DNA of 35,908 nucleotides from an uncultured Oscillibacter sp. GTDB lineage: Bacteria > Bacillota > Clostridia > Oscillospirales > Oscillospiraceae. The notes under the pieces are model-generated. The model made no database searches and had not been told where the DNA came from. It saw only the letters and a program-made list of their open reading frames with translations. Below are positions 1-8,275 of the stretch, in pieces. The position numbers and the translations under genes were made by a program. Every line of letters begins with the position of its first letter. The first letter of the stretch is position 1. The stretch spans positions 1-35,908 of the forward strand of contig NZ_CANTJS010000031.1 of NCBI RefSeq assembly GCF_947654275.1, in the 5' to 3' direction.

Positions 1-137
1 TTTTACTGCTGCTTCCTTATTTTGTCCTGCGTTTGTTTGAAGACACCCTCTAGGGTCTTGCAGGGCATTCCTACCACTTTGCTTCTCTTCCATAAAGCGC
101 CCGGCTTTCCCGGCGGGACGGGCCGCCCGGTTCGCCG

Positions 138-1040
138 TTACCGCCGCTTATCCGCGCCGCCGTGTTCCGCCAGCCACCAGGCGGAGTATGCCTCCGGGAA
201 GTTGGTCTTGAAGCCCAGCACCCCGAGATCTTCCAGCTGCGCCCACCAGGCCGGGTAGTCCCCCAGGTTGGACAGCACAAAAATTCCCCGGTTCGCCAGC
301 CACTGCACGTCCTCCCGGGAAAACGCCTCCGCGTTCAGCCCCACCTCGAAAAGGTCCATTTCCTGAATGAAGCGCTTGGTCTCCTCGTTCAAAAAACGGA
401 TATTCGCCCCCAGTCGCAGTCCCTCCGGCTTTCCCTGGGCACGCAAGGCGCTTTGAATCTCCCGGTTGTAGTCCGGTACGCCGGAAAAGAGGATGTACCG
501 GCTGAGATTTGGCGAGCCCTCCAGAATCTCCAGCATTCGCGGCATGACGCCGGCGGCCTTGACCTCGATTTCCACCGTCACAGGCTGCGCCTGCCGGGAA
601 AACCACTGGTCGAAGTCCGCAAAGCGCATGAGGCGGGCCATCCGTCCGTCTCTGGCCAGGGCCGTTTCGTAATCGCTGCCATCCTCCTGCCCCATGAGCC
701 GTTCCGGCATAATGGACATAAATTCCACATCCGAGTGGTCCGGAAGCTCCCGGGAGAGCAGATGGTTAGCATAGGGAATCTCTACGGAGGCAATTTCTTC
801 CCAGGTCATGTCCCGAATGCTCCGGTAGCAGACCCCGGCGGGGCGCCCCAGGGTCATACGGGTGAAGTTTTTGTCGTGGGCGACCACAACCTCCCCGTCT
901 TTTGTTAGCTGGATATCAATTTCTATGCCCTCGTAGCCGCCGTCCACCGCGCCCTGAAACGCCCCCAGGGTATTTTCCGGGGCAGCCTGGGCCAGCCCAC
1001 GGTGAACGAACCGCATGGGTCCTGTATATGTACCTTGCAT
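138..1040 (-). CDS. Cytoplasmic glycerophosphodiester phosphodiesterase
   Basis: Predicted GDPD-family enzyme of 300 residues that hydrolyses glycerophosphodiesters to glycerol-3-phosphate and an alcohol. The N-terminus carries the family signature: HRG at about residues 13-15, PENT shortly after, then EIDIQLTKDG and VVAHD, which supply the metal-binding and catalytic residues of the TIM barrel. There is no signal peptide, so it should act inside the cell. An open frame runs further upstream, but the ATG at 1040 is preceded by a GGGGGAA ribosome binding site and begins just before the HRG motif. It is the last gene of the ABC importer operon, 11 bp after a permease, which suggests that the imported solute is its substrate. 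That link is inference. Confidence 0.9.
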   Translation of the reverse strand: MQGTYTGPMRFVHRGLAQAAPENTLGAFQGAVDGGYEGIEIDIQLTKDGEVVVAHDKNFTRMTLGRPAGVCYRSIRDMTWEEIASVEIPYANHLLSRELPDHSDVEFMSIMPERLMGQEDGSDYETALARDGRMARLMRFADFDQWFSRQAQPVTVEIEVKAAGVMPRMLEILEGSPNLSRYILFSGVPDYNREIQSALRAQGKPEGLRLGANIRFLNEETKRFIQEMDLFEVGLNAEAFSREDVQWLANRGIFVLSNLGDYPAWWAQLEDLGVLGFKTNFPEAYSAWWLAEHGGADKRR

Positions 1041-1051
1041 TGTATTCCCCC

Positions 1052-1912
1052 TTACATTTTTCCAAGGGCCGCGCCCATATACTCGGTCTTGACACATCTT
1101 TCCACAATCATCAGCAGCGCCAGATTCGGAATCAGCAGAATCAGTGAAACCACCGAGGCGCGCGTCTGGGAAAAGCCCTCTCCCAGGTAGGTAAACAGAA
1201 CAGTGGGCAGGGTTTTCACTGCCGGCAGGCCGATGATAAAGGTCATGGTGAATTCCTCCATGCTGTTGATAAAGGTGAAAATGGAGCCGGACACGACGCT
1301 GGGCAGAAGCATGGGAAGATAGACCTCCTTCAGCCGCACCCACGGTCCGGCGCCCAAATTGGAGGCTGCGTCCAGAATATCCTGGGGCATGGACTCAAAG
1401 CTCACCACTAAAATCCGAAGCATGTAGGGAATGCCAATCAGGGTGTGCGCCAGAATCACTCCGGTATAGGTGCCGGAAAAGCCCATGTAGTAGAGGACCC
1501 GTCCGACATAGATGGACATCGCCATTCCTGGCAGAATCATAGGCAGGAGAATGGCCGTCTTAAAAATCTGCTTTCCCCGCAGGTTCCGCCGTCCCAGCGC
1601 GTAAGCCGTCGGCATGGCAAAGAGGAAGGAGAGGAGCGTCGTGCATATGGCAATGAAAAAGCTGTTTCCCATGGCCGAGCCGATCTTCGTGTGCTTGATA
1701 ACATACTCCCAGTTGGTCAGCGCCAGCCCCTTGGGCAGCAGATCTGGGTAGTTCCAGCCCTTCTGCGGGTCCACCAGGGACCAGAGCACGGAGTAGCCCA
1801 TGGGAATTACAATCCATGCGATAAACAGCATGATAAAGGCAAAAGGAAGCATCAGGCGCAAAAGCCGCTTCATCAAAATGCGGGGATCTCCGGTTTTCGT
1901 CCGATTGTTCAT
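1052..1912 (-). CDS. ABC importer permease, PotC/FbpB type (second permease)
   Basis: Inner-membrane permease of 286 residues with six predicted membrane segments, the first at about residues 20-42. The cytoplasmic EAA loop is visible as DAASNLGAGPWVRLKEVYLP at about residues 178-197; this is where the ATPase docks. Family members work in spermidine/putrescine, iron or phosphonate uptake. The gene lies 15 bp after the other permease and is followed 11 bp later by the phosphodiesterase gene, so all three are probably one transcript. The substrate cannot be read from the sequence. Confidence 0.9.
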   Translation of the reverse strand: MNNRTKTGDPRILMKRLLRLMLPFAFIMLFIAWIVIPMGYSVLWSLVDPQKGWNYPDLLPKGLALTNWEYVIKHTKIGSAMGNSFFIAICTTLLSFLFAMPTAYALGRRNLRGKQIFKTAILLPMILPGMAMSIYVGRVLYYMGFSGTYTGVILAHTLIGIPYMLRILVVSFESMPQDILDAASNLGAGPWVRLKEVYLPMLLPSVVSGSIFTFINSMEEFTMTFIIGLPAVKTLPTVLFTYLGEGFSQTRASVVSLILLIPNLALLMIVERCVKTEYMGAALGKM

Positions 1913-1927
1913 GTTTCAGCCCCTTTC

Positions 1928-2776
1928 CTATGAAAGCTGCTTGGCCAGGCGGTTTCCAAGCCAGGTGTACAGGGAGACGAAAATCACAGCGGTAACCATC
2001 ATCAAGCATCCGATGCAGGCGGCGGTGTGCCAATCGTTATAGAGATACGCCTGCTTGTGCATCAGGTTGGAGAGGGTACTGGGATAGATGGGGCCCATAA
2101 CCCGGGAGATGGTATAGTCGTTGAAGATTTTAATAAAGGTCATGATGACGGCGACCAGAGCCGAGGGCATCGTCAGCGGCAGGGTGATCTCCCAAAACAG
2201 ACGGAGCCGCCCCGCGCCAAGGTTCCGCCCCGCGTCCAGAACGTCCTTGCGGACAGACTCAACGGAGGAATAGACTATCAGGAGCATGAAGGGCACGTTC
2301 TTCCACACCTGGGTCGCCAGCGCTCCCACGCCCCAAGGGTCGTTGCGCAGTACCAGCGGCTCCTGGATGAGGCCCAAGCCGCCCAGCACGGCATTCAGAA
2401 TCCCGTTATAGTTCAGCACGTTCGTGATGATAAGGCACACTACCAGCGCCGGAATAAACATCGGAATTTTCAGCAGGGAGAGCCAGGTTTTGCTCCAGGG
2501 CATGTTTTTGACAATCAGGGACAGCGGATAGACAATGGCGATGCAGATCAGGGACGCACAGACCGCGATTTTCAGGGAGTAAATCAGGTTGTCGTAGAAA
2601 TTAACCTGAAAGAGCCCCTTCCAGTATTCCATGGAAAAAGAGGATTCTCCCGTGAAATTCAAAAACCCCACGCTCTGCAATGCCATCATAACAATGGCGG
2701 CCCCCAAAAACAAGGCCACAAATCCAAGCCCCGGCAGAAGAAGCAGGTAGCCCCACTCAAATTTTTTCTTTTTCAT
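1928..2776 (-). CDS. ABC importer permease, PotB type (first permease)
   Basis: Inner-membrane permease of 282 residues. A lysine-rich start (MKKKKFEWGY) is followed by a first membrane span and then five more. The EAA loop reads DAGRNLGAGRLRLFWEITLP, with the conserved G and downstream LP. It pairs with the next permease to form the membrane channel of a type I importer. It starts 3 bp after the ATPase gene, indicating tight translational coupling. Confidence 0.9.
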   Translation of the reverse strand: MKKKKFEWGYLLLLPGLGFVALFLGAAIVMMALQSVGFLNFTGESSFSMEYWKGLFQVNFYDNLIYSLKIAVCASLICIAIVYPLSLIVKNMPWSKTWLSLLKIPMFIPALVVCLIITNVLNYNGILNAVLGGLGLIQEPLVLRNDPWGVGALATQVWKNVPFMLLIVYSSVESVRKDVLDAGRNLGAGRLRLFWEITLPLTMPSALVAVIMTFIKIFNDYTISRVMGPIYPSTLSNLMHKQAYLYNDWHTAACIGCLMMVTAVIFVSLYTWLGNRLAKQLS

Positions 2777-2779
2777 GGT

Positions 2780-3841
2780 TCAACCTCCTAGAATGCGGAC
2801 CTTGTCCGGCGCCACGCGGAAGCAGATCGCCTCTCCCTCCGTCACATTCCAGTCCTTTGCGATGCTGGCCCGGATCTGTTCCGTTCCGATATCCACGAAC
2901 ATATCCAAAAGATTGCCCATATACACGGCCGTCCGCACGGCGCCGCATATCTGGTTGGAGGACTCCCCCTTCCCGGATGGAAGCAGGTCCTCCGGCCGGA
3001 TGCACAGATATCCCTCTGCCCCGGCGGGAAGATCGCAGTCCGCGTCTACGGCGCGCAGTTCCCCATAGGGGCTTTGCACCAGGTATTCCATTCCGGTCCG
3101 CTCCAAAATCCTGCACGGAACAATGTTGGCCGTGCCTACAAAGTCCGCCACAAACCGGCTGTTGGGCCGGTCGTAAATGTCCCGGGGCGGTGCGTTCTGG
3201 ATGATGCACCCGGCGCTCATGGTAATGACCTGATCACTGATGGCCAGGGCCTCCGCCTGGTCGTGGGTGACGTAGATGGCGGTGATGCCGAGCTTCTTCT
3301 GCACCTCGCGGATTTCCACCCGGACCTTCTCCCTCAGCTTGGCGTCCAGATTGCTGAGCGGCTCGTCAAACAGCAGAAGCTGGGGCCGGACGACGATGCA
3401 CCGGGCCAGAGCGACCCGCTGCTGCTGTCCGCCGGAGAGCTCGTAGGGACGGCGCTCTCCCAGTCCGGTCAGGTTCACCATCGCCATGGCTTCCTCGACC
3501 CGCTCCTTGTGCTCCTCCGGGGGAACCTTCCGCATCCGAAGGCCAAAGCGGATGTTTTCGTAGACGTTCTTATTAGGGAAAAGGGCGTAAGACTGGAAGC
3601 ACATGGCGGCGTCCCTCTTGTTGGGGGGGACATCGTTGATGAGCTTGTCCCCGAAGTAGACCTCGCCCTGGTCGCACTCCAGAAATCCGGCGATTACCCG
3701 CAGAAGGGTGGTTTTTCCGCAGCCGGAGGGACCCAGCAGCGTGACAAATTGTCCGCCCTCAATGGCGAAGCTGACGTCGTCCAGGGCTTTATAGTCGCCA
3801 TAATATTTTGTGAGATTTTGAACGCGCAGTCCCTGTGTCAA
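2780..3841 (-). CDS. ABC importer ATP-binding protein, PotA/FbpC type
   Basis: ATPase of 353 residues that powers the importer. Walker A is GPSGCGKTT at about residues 37-45, the Q-loop is CFQSYALFP, the signature is LSGGQQQR, Walker B is LLLFDEPLSNLD, and the H-loop is YVTHDQAEAL. Residues after about 235 form a C-terminal TOBE-type regulatory domain, as in PotA, FbpC and MalK. The start is TTG at 3841, preceded by AAAGGAG with 9-base spacing; no ATG fits the frame as well. It is separated from the upstream binding-protein gene by 77 bp that contain a strong hairpin without a U-tract. Confidence 0.92.
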   Translation of the reverse strand: MTQGLRVQNLTKYYGDYKALDDVSFAIEGGQFVTLLGPSGCGKTTLLRVIAGFLECDQGEVYFGDKLINDVPPNKRDAAMCFQSYALFPNKNVYENIRFGLRMRKVPPEEHKERVEEAMAMVNLTGLGERRPYELSGGQQQRVALARCIVVRPQLLLFDEPLSNLDAKLREKVRVEIREVQKKLGITAIYVTHDQAEALAISDQVITMSAGCIIQNAPPRDIYDRPNSRFVADFVGTANIVPCRILERTGMEYLVQSPYGELRAVDADCDLPAGAEGYLCIRPEDLLPSGKGESSNQICGAVRTAVYMGNLLDMFVDIGTEQIRASIAKDWNVTEGEAICFRVAPDKVRILGG

Positions 3842-3863
3842 TGCAACTCTCTCCTTTCATCAA

Positions 3864-3893
3864 GTCAGGAGGGCCGTTGGCGGCCCTCCTGAC
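3864..3893 (-). promoter_or_regulatory. Intercistronic hairpin between binding protein and ATPase genes
   Basis: A perfect 13-bp stem (GTCAGGAGGGCCG with its complement) closes a 4-base loop in the 77-bp gap. In the direction of transcription no T-run follows, so it is unlikely to be a full terminator. Such hairpins after solute-binding-protein genes often stabilise the upstream mRNA, keeping the binding protein more abundant than the membrane parts. The role here is inferred. Confidence 0.6.
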
Positions 3894-3918
3894 AGTCGTC
3901 TGCGGGAAGGGATTGTGC

Positions 3919-5130
3919 TTACTGGAGGACATTGGTGGTAAAGTCCTTGATATACTGCGTCTTATAGCACGCGGCCATCCAGTCCGTATTCCGCGCCCGG
4001 TCCTCCGGGGTAAGCAGGCAGATGCCCTGCTCCAAATCCGTTCTTCCGGTCATGTTCTTGGTATAGTCCGCCTGGGCGGTCTGGCCCTCCTCAGAGGTCA
4101 GCCAATTGGTAAAGAGCAGCGCCGCGGCGGGGTGGGAGGCGTTTTTCACCAGGGACATGACCTCGCCGGAGTAGCAAAGGCCCATCTCGGGGACGTAAAA
4201 GCCGTGGTTGATGCTCAGATTCCCCTGGCTGGCGGCGTTATATACGCCGGAGTTCCAGGCCGTGACCAGCCACACCTCGCCACTGTTGAGGCGGCTGATA
4301 CCGTCCCCGTTGCTGGTGGTAAAGGTAATTTTGTCTTTATAGAGGTTGAACCAGTCCCAGACGGCGGACCATTTCTCCAAAAGAGCCGGATCGCAGACGC
4401 CGTCCTCGGCAAGAAGATACTGATCCAGTCCGCCGGTGAGGTTAGCGATAATGCTCTCCATGACGCCCTGGCCCGTGCCTCCGTTTTCGGGGATGCACAT
4501 GGCGAAGCGGCCGGGGTTTTCATTGATAAACGCTTCGAGCTCCTGGAAGGTCTGGGGAAGGGCGTCCCCGCTTATCTGGTCAGCGTTGTAGAGGAATCCC
4601 GCCGGAGAGGTGGATACGGGCACCCACCAGCCCTGATCGTTGCTGACGCCCTCTTTCCGCACGCTGAGTCCCGGAACCAGGGAGTCCTTGTACTCCATGA
4701 CATCCAGTATTCCAGGCAGCAGCGCATCCGCCCCGAGGAGGCCGTTCACGGTTTCGCCGGAAAGGAACATCACGTCAATGGAGGCTTTGCCGTCCAGCTC
4801 CGTGAGGACCTTGTCCATGACTGTGGTCTTTTCACCGGCCAGAACGTTCACCTTGACGCCGTAGCGGGCCTTGAAGGTGTCGGCCACCTGATTCCACTCC
4901 GCCTCGTCGTTCCACACTGCAAAGGTAAGTTCGCCTTCCTGCTTGGCGGCGGCTTCAATGTCCTCCCAGGACCAGGAGAGCAGGTCCGCGCCGCTGCTAT
5001 AGGCAGGCGCCGCGCCAGTTCCGCCGTCTCCTCCGTTCCCGCCGGCGGCCGGAGGGGTCTTTTCTCCTCCGCAGGCGGTCAATGCGAGCAGGATAGTGAA
5101 GGCCAGCAAGAGACTTCCGATTTTTTTCAT
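3919..5130 (-). CDS. Extracellular solute-binding lipoprotein of the ABC importer
   Basis: Substrate-binding protein of 403 residues, family 1 (PotD/FbpA-like fold). A lipoprotein signal peptide is clear: MKK, a hydrophobic stretch, then the lipobox LTAC with Cys20 as the lipidation site, followed by a Gly/Pro/Ala-rich linker to about residue 45. The chosen ATG at 5130 has AAAAAAGGAGGAA directly upstream; a longer frame to 5169 would run over the operator and predicted transcript start. First gene of the operon. The ligand is unknown, but the downstream phosphodiesterase points to a glycerophosphodiester or other organophosphate. Confidence 0.9.
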   Translation of the reverse strand: MKKIGSLLLAFTILLALTACGGEKTPPAAGGNGGDGGTGAAPAYSSGADLLSWSWEDIEAAAKQEGELTFAVWNDEAEWNQVADTFKARYGVKVNVLAGEKTTVMDKVLTELDGKASIDVMFLSGETVNGLLGADALLPGILDVMEYKDSLVPGLSVRKEGVSNDQGWWVPVSTSPAGFLYNADQISGDALPQTFQELEAFINENPGRFAMCIPENGGTGQGVMESIIANLTGGLDQYLLAEDGVCDPALLEKWSAVWDWFNLYKDKITFTTSNGDGISRLNSGEVWLVTAWNSGVYNAASQGNLSINHGFYVPEMGLCYSGEVMSLVKNASHPAAALLFTNWLTSEEGQTAQADYTKNMTGRTDLEQGICLLTPEDRARNTDWMAACYKTQYIKDFTTNVLQ

Positions 5131-5157
5131 GTGTGTTCCTCCTTTTTTGGATGTATA

Positions 5158-5169
5158 GTGCACGTGCAC
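5158..5169. promoter_or_regulatory. Palindromic operator GTGCACGTGCAC
   Basis: A perfect 12-bp palindrome lying about 5 to 16 bases after the predicted transcript start of the importer operon, where a bound repressor would block initiation or early elongation. LacI-family proteins bind palindromes of this kind with a central CG. The divergent LacI-type gene at 5426 is the obvious candidate. Related GCAC/GTGC motifs occur near its own promoter. Confidence 0.6.
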
Positions 5170-5180
5170 GTTACTATTTT

Positions 5181-5209
5181 AGGATATCAAGGCAGTCTAG
5201 GTAAGTCAA
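5181..5209 (-). promoter_or_regulatory. Sigma-A promoter of the ABC importer operon
   Basis: On the minus strand, TTGACT (5204-5209) and TATCCT (5181-5186) are separated by exactly 17 bases. Transcription would begin near 5174, just before the operator palindrome, and read through the ribosome binding site into the binding-protein gene at 5130. Confidence 0.7.
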
Positions 5210-5358
5210 TAGAATAAAGCCCAATTTTTTGAGGAAATCCTTGTGTGATTTATAGAAATTATGAATATAACAACAAAAATTTGCTTAAAATTTTAGCATA
5301 TAATCCAATTTTATCTCTACATCCTCCCTTTAAAAACGCACGAAAATGCACGTTCTGC

Positions 5359-5387
5359 TTGACAAGAAAACACGCGTGCGCTATATT
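5359..5387 (+). promoter_or_regulatory. Promoter of the LacI-type regulator with an operator-like palindrome in its spacer
   Basis: TTGACA (5359-5364) and TATATT (5382-5387) are 17 bases apart, a near-consensus sigma-A promoter. The palindrome CACGCGTG (5371-5378) lies inside the spacer, and a GCAC/TGCACG motif sits at 5339-5352. This arrangement suggests that the regulator represses its own gene. The predicted start at about 5394 rules out the upstream GTG at 5393 as the translation start. Confidence 0.7.
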
Positions 5388-5425
5388 ATTATGTGCTTTT
5401 AGGCTGGGGGGGAGCATTTGAAACA

Positions 5426-6496
5426 ATGAAGGTCACGTTGAAGCAGATTGCCGATATCGCCGGCGTCTCCCGTGGAACCGTGGACCGTGCGCTGCACGGA
5501 CGCGGCGGGGTTAACCCGCAGGTTCAGGAGCAGATTCTGGCCGTTGCCAGGGAGCTGGGCTATCGGCCCAATATTGCCGGGAGGCAGCTCTCCGCCCGGA
5601 AGCTGTCTTTAAAATTTGGATTTATTCTGCCCAAGTGGTCGGCCACCGGGTTTTGGGCCGACGTCCACCGGGGCATTGATCTCGTCTGCGAGGAGCTGGC
5701 GGACTACGGCGTCAAAATTATCCGGGAGACCTATGTCAAGTATGCCGCATCGGAGGTGCTGCCCCTCATTGACCGCTTGCTGGACGAGGGGATTTCCGGT
5801 CTTGCAATTGTGCCGATCAATGATCCCGCCGTGCAGGCGCGGCTCAACGAGCTGATTGCCGGGGATTTTCCCGTGGTCTTGGTCAACTCCGAGGCGGAAG
5901 GCGTGGAACCCTTGTGTTATATCGGCTCCGATTACCAATTCAGCGGCCGCACCGCCGCAGGTATCCTGGACCTTATCAGGAAAGACCAGTACATTGAGCT
6001 GCTGGTCTTCACAGGCACGGAGGCCATGCTCAGTCACACCTGGCGCATTACCGGCTTTTTGCAGGAAATGTCGAGGATTCATCCGGAGTGCCATCTGATT
6101 GATATCTATAAGCTTTTCAGCAAAACAAACACCCCGGATGACCACGGGGCGTATCTCATCGCCCGGGATACCCTGGAAAAGCATCCGGAAGCGACGGCCG
6201 TGTTTACCGCCGCCGGAGCGATACATTCCGTCGCCCAGGCTATCCGGGATACCGGGAGAATCGGGCGGGTCGCTCACATTTCTTTTGACATGAACAGCGT
6301 TACCCACGCCCTGCTGCAGGACGGTTCGATGACCGCCATCATCGGTCAGGAATCTGTCAAGCAGGGTTACCAGCCCATTAAGGTCTTGTTTGACTACCTG
6401 GTGAATAAAATCCATCCGCTGAACCGGAGAATTATTTTGCGGAATGAGATTTTCATACGCCAAAATTCAAGTATGGACGATTCCTCGTATTTATAG
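5426..6496 (+). CDS. LacI-family transcriptional regulator of the importer operon
   Basis: Repressor of 356 residues. The N-terminal helix-turn-helix and hinge are typical of LacI (LKQIADIAGVSRGTVDRALH, then ELGYRPN at about residues 47-53). The rest is a periplasmic-binding-protein-like sensor domain. It is divergent from the importer operon, and palindromic operators sit at both promoters, so it probably controls both. The effector is likely the imported solute or a breakdown product. The ATG at 5426 is chosen because the promoter position excludes the earlier GTG. A relic of a paralogue's C-terminus lies head-on just downstream. Confidence 0.88.
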   Translation: MKVTLKQIADIAGVSRGTVDRALHGRGGVNPQVQEQILAVARELGYRPNIAGRQLSARKLSLKFGFILPKWSATGFWADVHRGIDLVCEELADYGVKIIRETYVKYAASEVLPLIDRLLDEGISGLAIVPINDPAVQARLNELIAGDFPVVLVNSEAEGVEPLCYIGSDYQFSGRTAAGILDLIRKDQYIELLVFTGTEAMLSHTWRITGFLQEMSRIHPECHLIDIYKLFSKTNTPDDHGAYLIARDTLEKHPEATAVFTAAGAIHSVAQAIRDTGRIGRVAHISFDMNSVTHALLQDGSMTAIIGQESVKQGYQPIKVLFDYLVNKIHPLNRRIILRNEIFIRQNSSMDDSSYL

Positions 6497-6557
6497 TACA
6501 GGCGAACGAAGACGGGACAGGACTACACGGGCCCCCGGCAGCTGTGCAAAAAATAAA

Positions 6558-6609
6558 ATCCCCCGCCTTACCTGACGCGTCGCTGAGACTTGCAGGTCCG
6601 GCGGGGGAT
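6558..6609. terminator. Bidirectional-type hairpin after the regulator gene
   Basis: ATCCCCCGCC (6558-6567) pairs with GGCGGGGGAT (6600-6609), with an inner ACCTG/CAGGT stem (6570-6574 with 6593-6597). On the plus strand it is followed by a modest T-rich run; on the minus strand the flanking A-rich tract becomes a better T-run. It lies 60 bp after the LacI-type gene. Confidence 0.6.
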
Positions 6610-6659
6610 ATTCGTTTTCTTCCAAAGGGGAGCGCCGTGCGCTTTGACATAGGCACGTT

Positions 6660-6805
6660 TTGCCGCCCGGCGCCGGCAATGGCTGCAATACGCTGTTCTG
6701 CCTGATAAAGATGTCGTTCAGCATCAGGATGCGGCGGTTTTCAGGAGTCAGCCCGCCTGACAAATAATCCAGAAGAAATGACAGAGGAACTGGACCAATC
6801 TTATC
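6660..6805 (-). pseudogene. Relic of the C-terminus of a second LacI-type regulator
   Basis: Read on the minus strand from about 6802, the frame gives FLLDYLSGGLTPENRRILML and then NDIFIRQNS. This closely matches the end of the intact regulator next door (VLFDYL, NRRIILRNEIFIRQNS). The match breaks off near 6803, upstream of which the base composition becomes AT-rich. It appears to be the 3' scrap of a paralogous regulator gene cut off by an insertion or deletion. The frame stays open further down to 6491, but without similarity. Confidence 0.65.
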
Positions 6806-7188
6806 TCAGCAGTGATTTACCCCGACTTCCAAAGGCTTTGGAGAATGCAAACAAGGTCATCGTTCCGCCCTTTATTCCAATTTCCTATCATCGAGAACTG
6901 ATTCAAGGTTTCTCACAAAGCGTTTCTTCGATGTTTGCCTGTCTCAATCAGGAGGATGACTGCCTGCTGTTAATGCACCCGGAGGCAACAGGTCATTATT
7001 TCCTTTTGACCCGGCAGCCCCTCCCCTATTCTTTCGTTCAGGAGATGGAAGGAAAACGGGATTGCTATTCTCAGATGATTGACCATGATGATCTTAAAGC
7101 AAAGGAACATCTGTATCTATGTGCTGCATGTCAAAAAATTGTCTGTCAATACCCACCATGCAGAAAACAGATGGCCCATATGAGGTAG
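6778..7188 (+). CDS. Unknown protein, AT-rich, probably the first half of a broken gene
   Basis: A 136-residue frame, not recognised. It contains a CxxC...CxxxxC cluster near the end (LYLCAACQKIVCQYPPC), suggesting a zinc site. The first codons overlap the antisense LacI relic, so the ATG at 6778 may be fortuitous and the true N-terminus lost. Base composition is distinctly lower in GC than the neighbours. The frame ends at 7188, where a second frame (7119-7598) takes over around a run of four A. This suggests one gene split by a frameshift, though two overlapping genes cannot be excluded. Confidence 0.4.
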   Translation: MTEELDQSYLSSDLPRLPKALENANKVIVPPFIPISYHRELIQGFSQSVSSMFACLNQEDDCLLLMHPEATGHYFLLTRQPLPYSFVQEMEGKRDCYSQMIDHDDLKAKEHLYLCAACQKIVCQYPPCRKQMAHMR

Positions 7189-7598
7189 ATCTGCACCAGC
7201 TTAATAAGTGGGAAGCGGCAGTAGTGGCCGGCGCAGAAGAATTGGCTGTAGATTTGGGCAGCCGACTACTCCAGGCAGAGGGGACTGTAATCCATTCATT
7301 TCAAATACATAGAGGAAAGGCGTTATATGGCCTGTTTCCCAGAGATATTTCGATGGCAGAAGAGACAATTTGCTCTCTTAAAGAGGGTGGGTTTCCCCGT
7401 CTTAATACAACAGCAAATGAATCTGCCCAACGCTTAGGCCAGGCTTTTCAGGATATATTGAGTCAAAATGAGCAAGGGGTCAACGACTATTTGACAGAAC
7501 AGTTGAACTGTGAACGCAAGGGCTATCATAGCGGCGTTTTTCTCAACCTTGATTTACTTGCAGTGGCAAAGATTGCTGCAAGGTGGAAAAGGAGATGA
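7119..7598 (+). CDS. Unknown protein, probable second half of a broken gene
   Basis: A 159-residue frame overlapping the previous one by 70 bases in another register. It reads plausibly as protein from about KTDGPYEVDLHQLNKWEAAV onward and is rich in Leu, Glu and Ala, suggesting helices; no family is recognised. It ends in AARWKRR and overlaps the recombinase fragment that follows. AT-rich composition and the abutting recombinase tail suggest that it arrived with a mobile element. Confidence 0.4.
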   Translation: MCCMSKNCLSIPTMQKTDGPYEVDLHQLNKWEAAVVAGAEELAVDLGSRLLQAEGTVIHSFQIHRGKALYGLFPRDISMAEETICSLKEGGFPRLNTTANESAQRLGQAFQDILSQNEQGVNDYLTEQLNCERKGYHSGVFLNLDLLAVAKIAARWKRR

Positions 7599-8275
7599 GC
7601 AGAGGAAACATCCCCTATCACCGGCATACCAGCCAGTGGAACAAGCACATGGTCAAGCGGATTCTGGAGAATGGGAAATACCTGGGGACAGGCGTCTACC
7701 CCCGGCTCATCAGCGATGAGGAGTTCCTTGCGGTGCAAATTCAGAGGGAGGACAAAACTGACTATATCCCCTGCCCCACTGAGTTGAGTCCTATCCGGGA
7801 AAAAGCTGTGTGCGCAGTATGCGGAAGCAGGATTGCACGGGACACCAAGTCCCATGGCCGGCCCCGCTGGGTCTGCACCAGTCCAGACTGCGGAGCAATC
7901 GTCCACATCAGTGATGAGGAGGTACTGAAACGGGTATCCCAGCGGCTCCGCCAGCTGGCAAACTCCCCTGACCTGCTGACCCCGCCGCCCACGCTGGAGG
8001 CTGTCCCTTCTGCGGATGCCCTGCGCATCCAAAATGAGCTGAACGTATGCTTTAATCGCTCGGACATCAACCCGGACTACATGAAGACGCTGATCTTCGC
8101 CGCCGCCGCGGAGCGGTACGCCGTCCTGCCGGACCTCACGCCGGTTCATGATATAGAGGCGCTTCGGAAGCGGCTGGAAACCGGCCCCGCCAATGGCAGC
8201 GACCTGCGGGAGCTGTTGGCGAAAGCGGTAAAAGCCGTCCGTGTCGGCGGACCTAACTACATAGAACGGCAGTGA
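7583..8275 (+). pseudogene. C-terminal fragment of a large serine recombinase
   Basis: About 230 residues. The opening matches the Recombinase domain (PF07508) seen in large serine recombinases: RGNIPYHRHTSQWNKHMVKR, ILENGKYLG, PRLISDEEF. A zinc ribbon follows (CAVCGSRI, then CTSPDCG). The catalytic N-terminal resolvase domain with its active serine is absent, so it cannot recombine DNA alone. A GTG at 7583 and an ATG at 7595 are possible starts, but neither has a well-spaced ribosome binding site. The 3' end runs directly into an inverted leucine-rich-repeat gene fragment at about 8265. Either a relic or one of the short accessory recombinase-like proteins of integrative elements. Confidence 0.6.

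Noticed and set aside
90-137. Terminator after the phosphodiesterase gene
   Set aside because: Several short GC-rich complementarities exist, but no stem longer than about five pairs followed by a T-run could be drawn.
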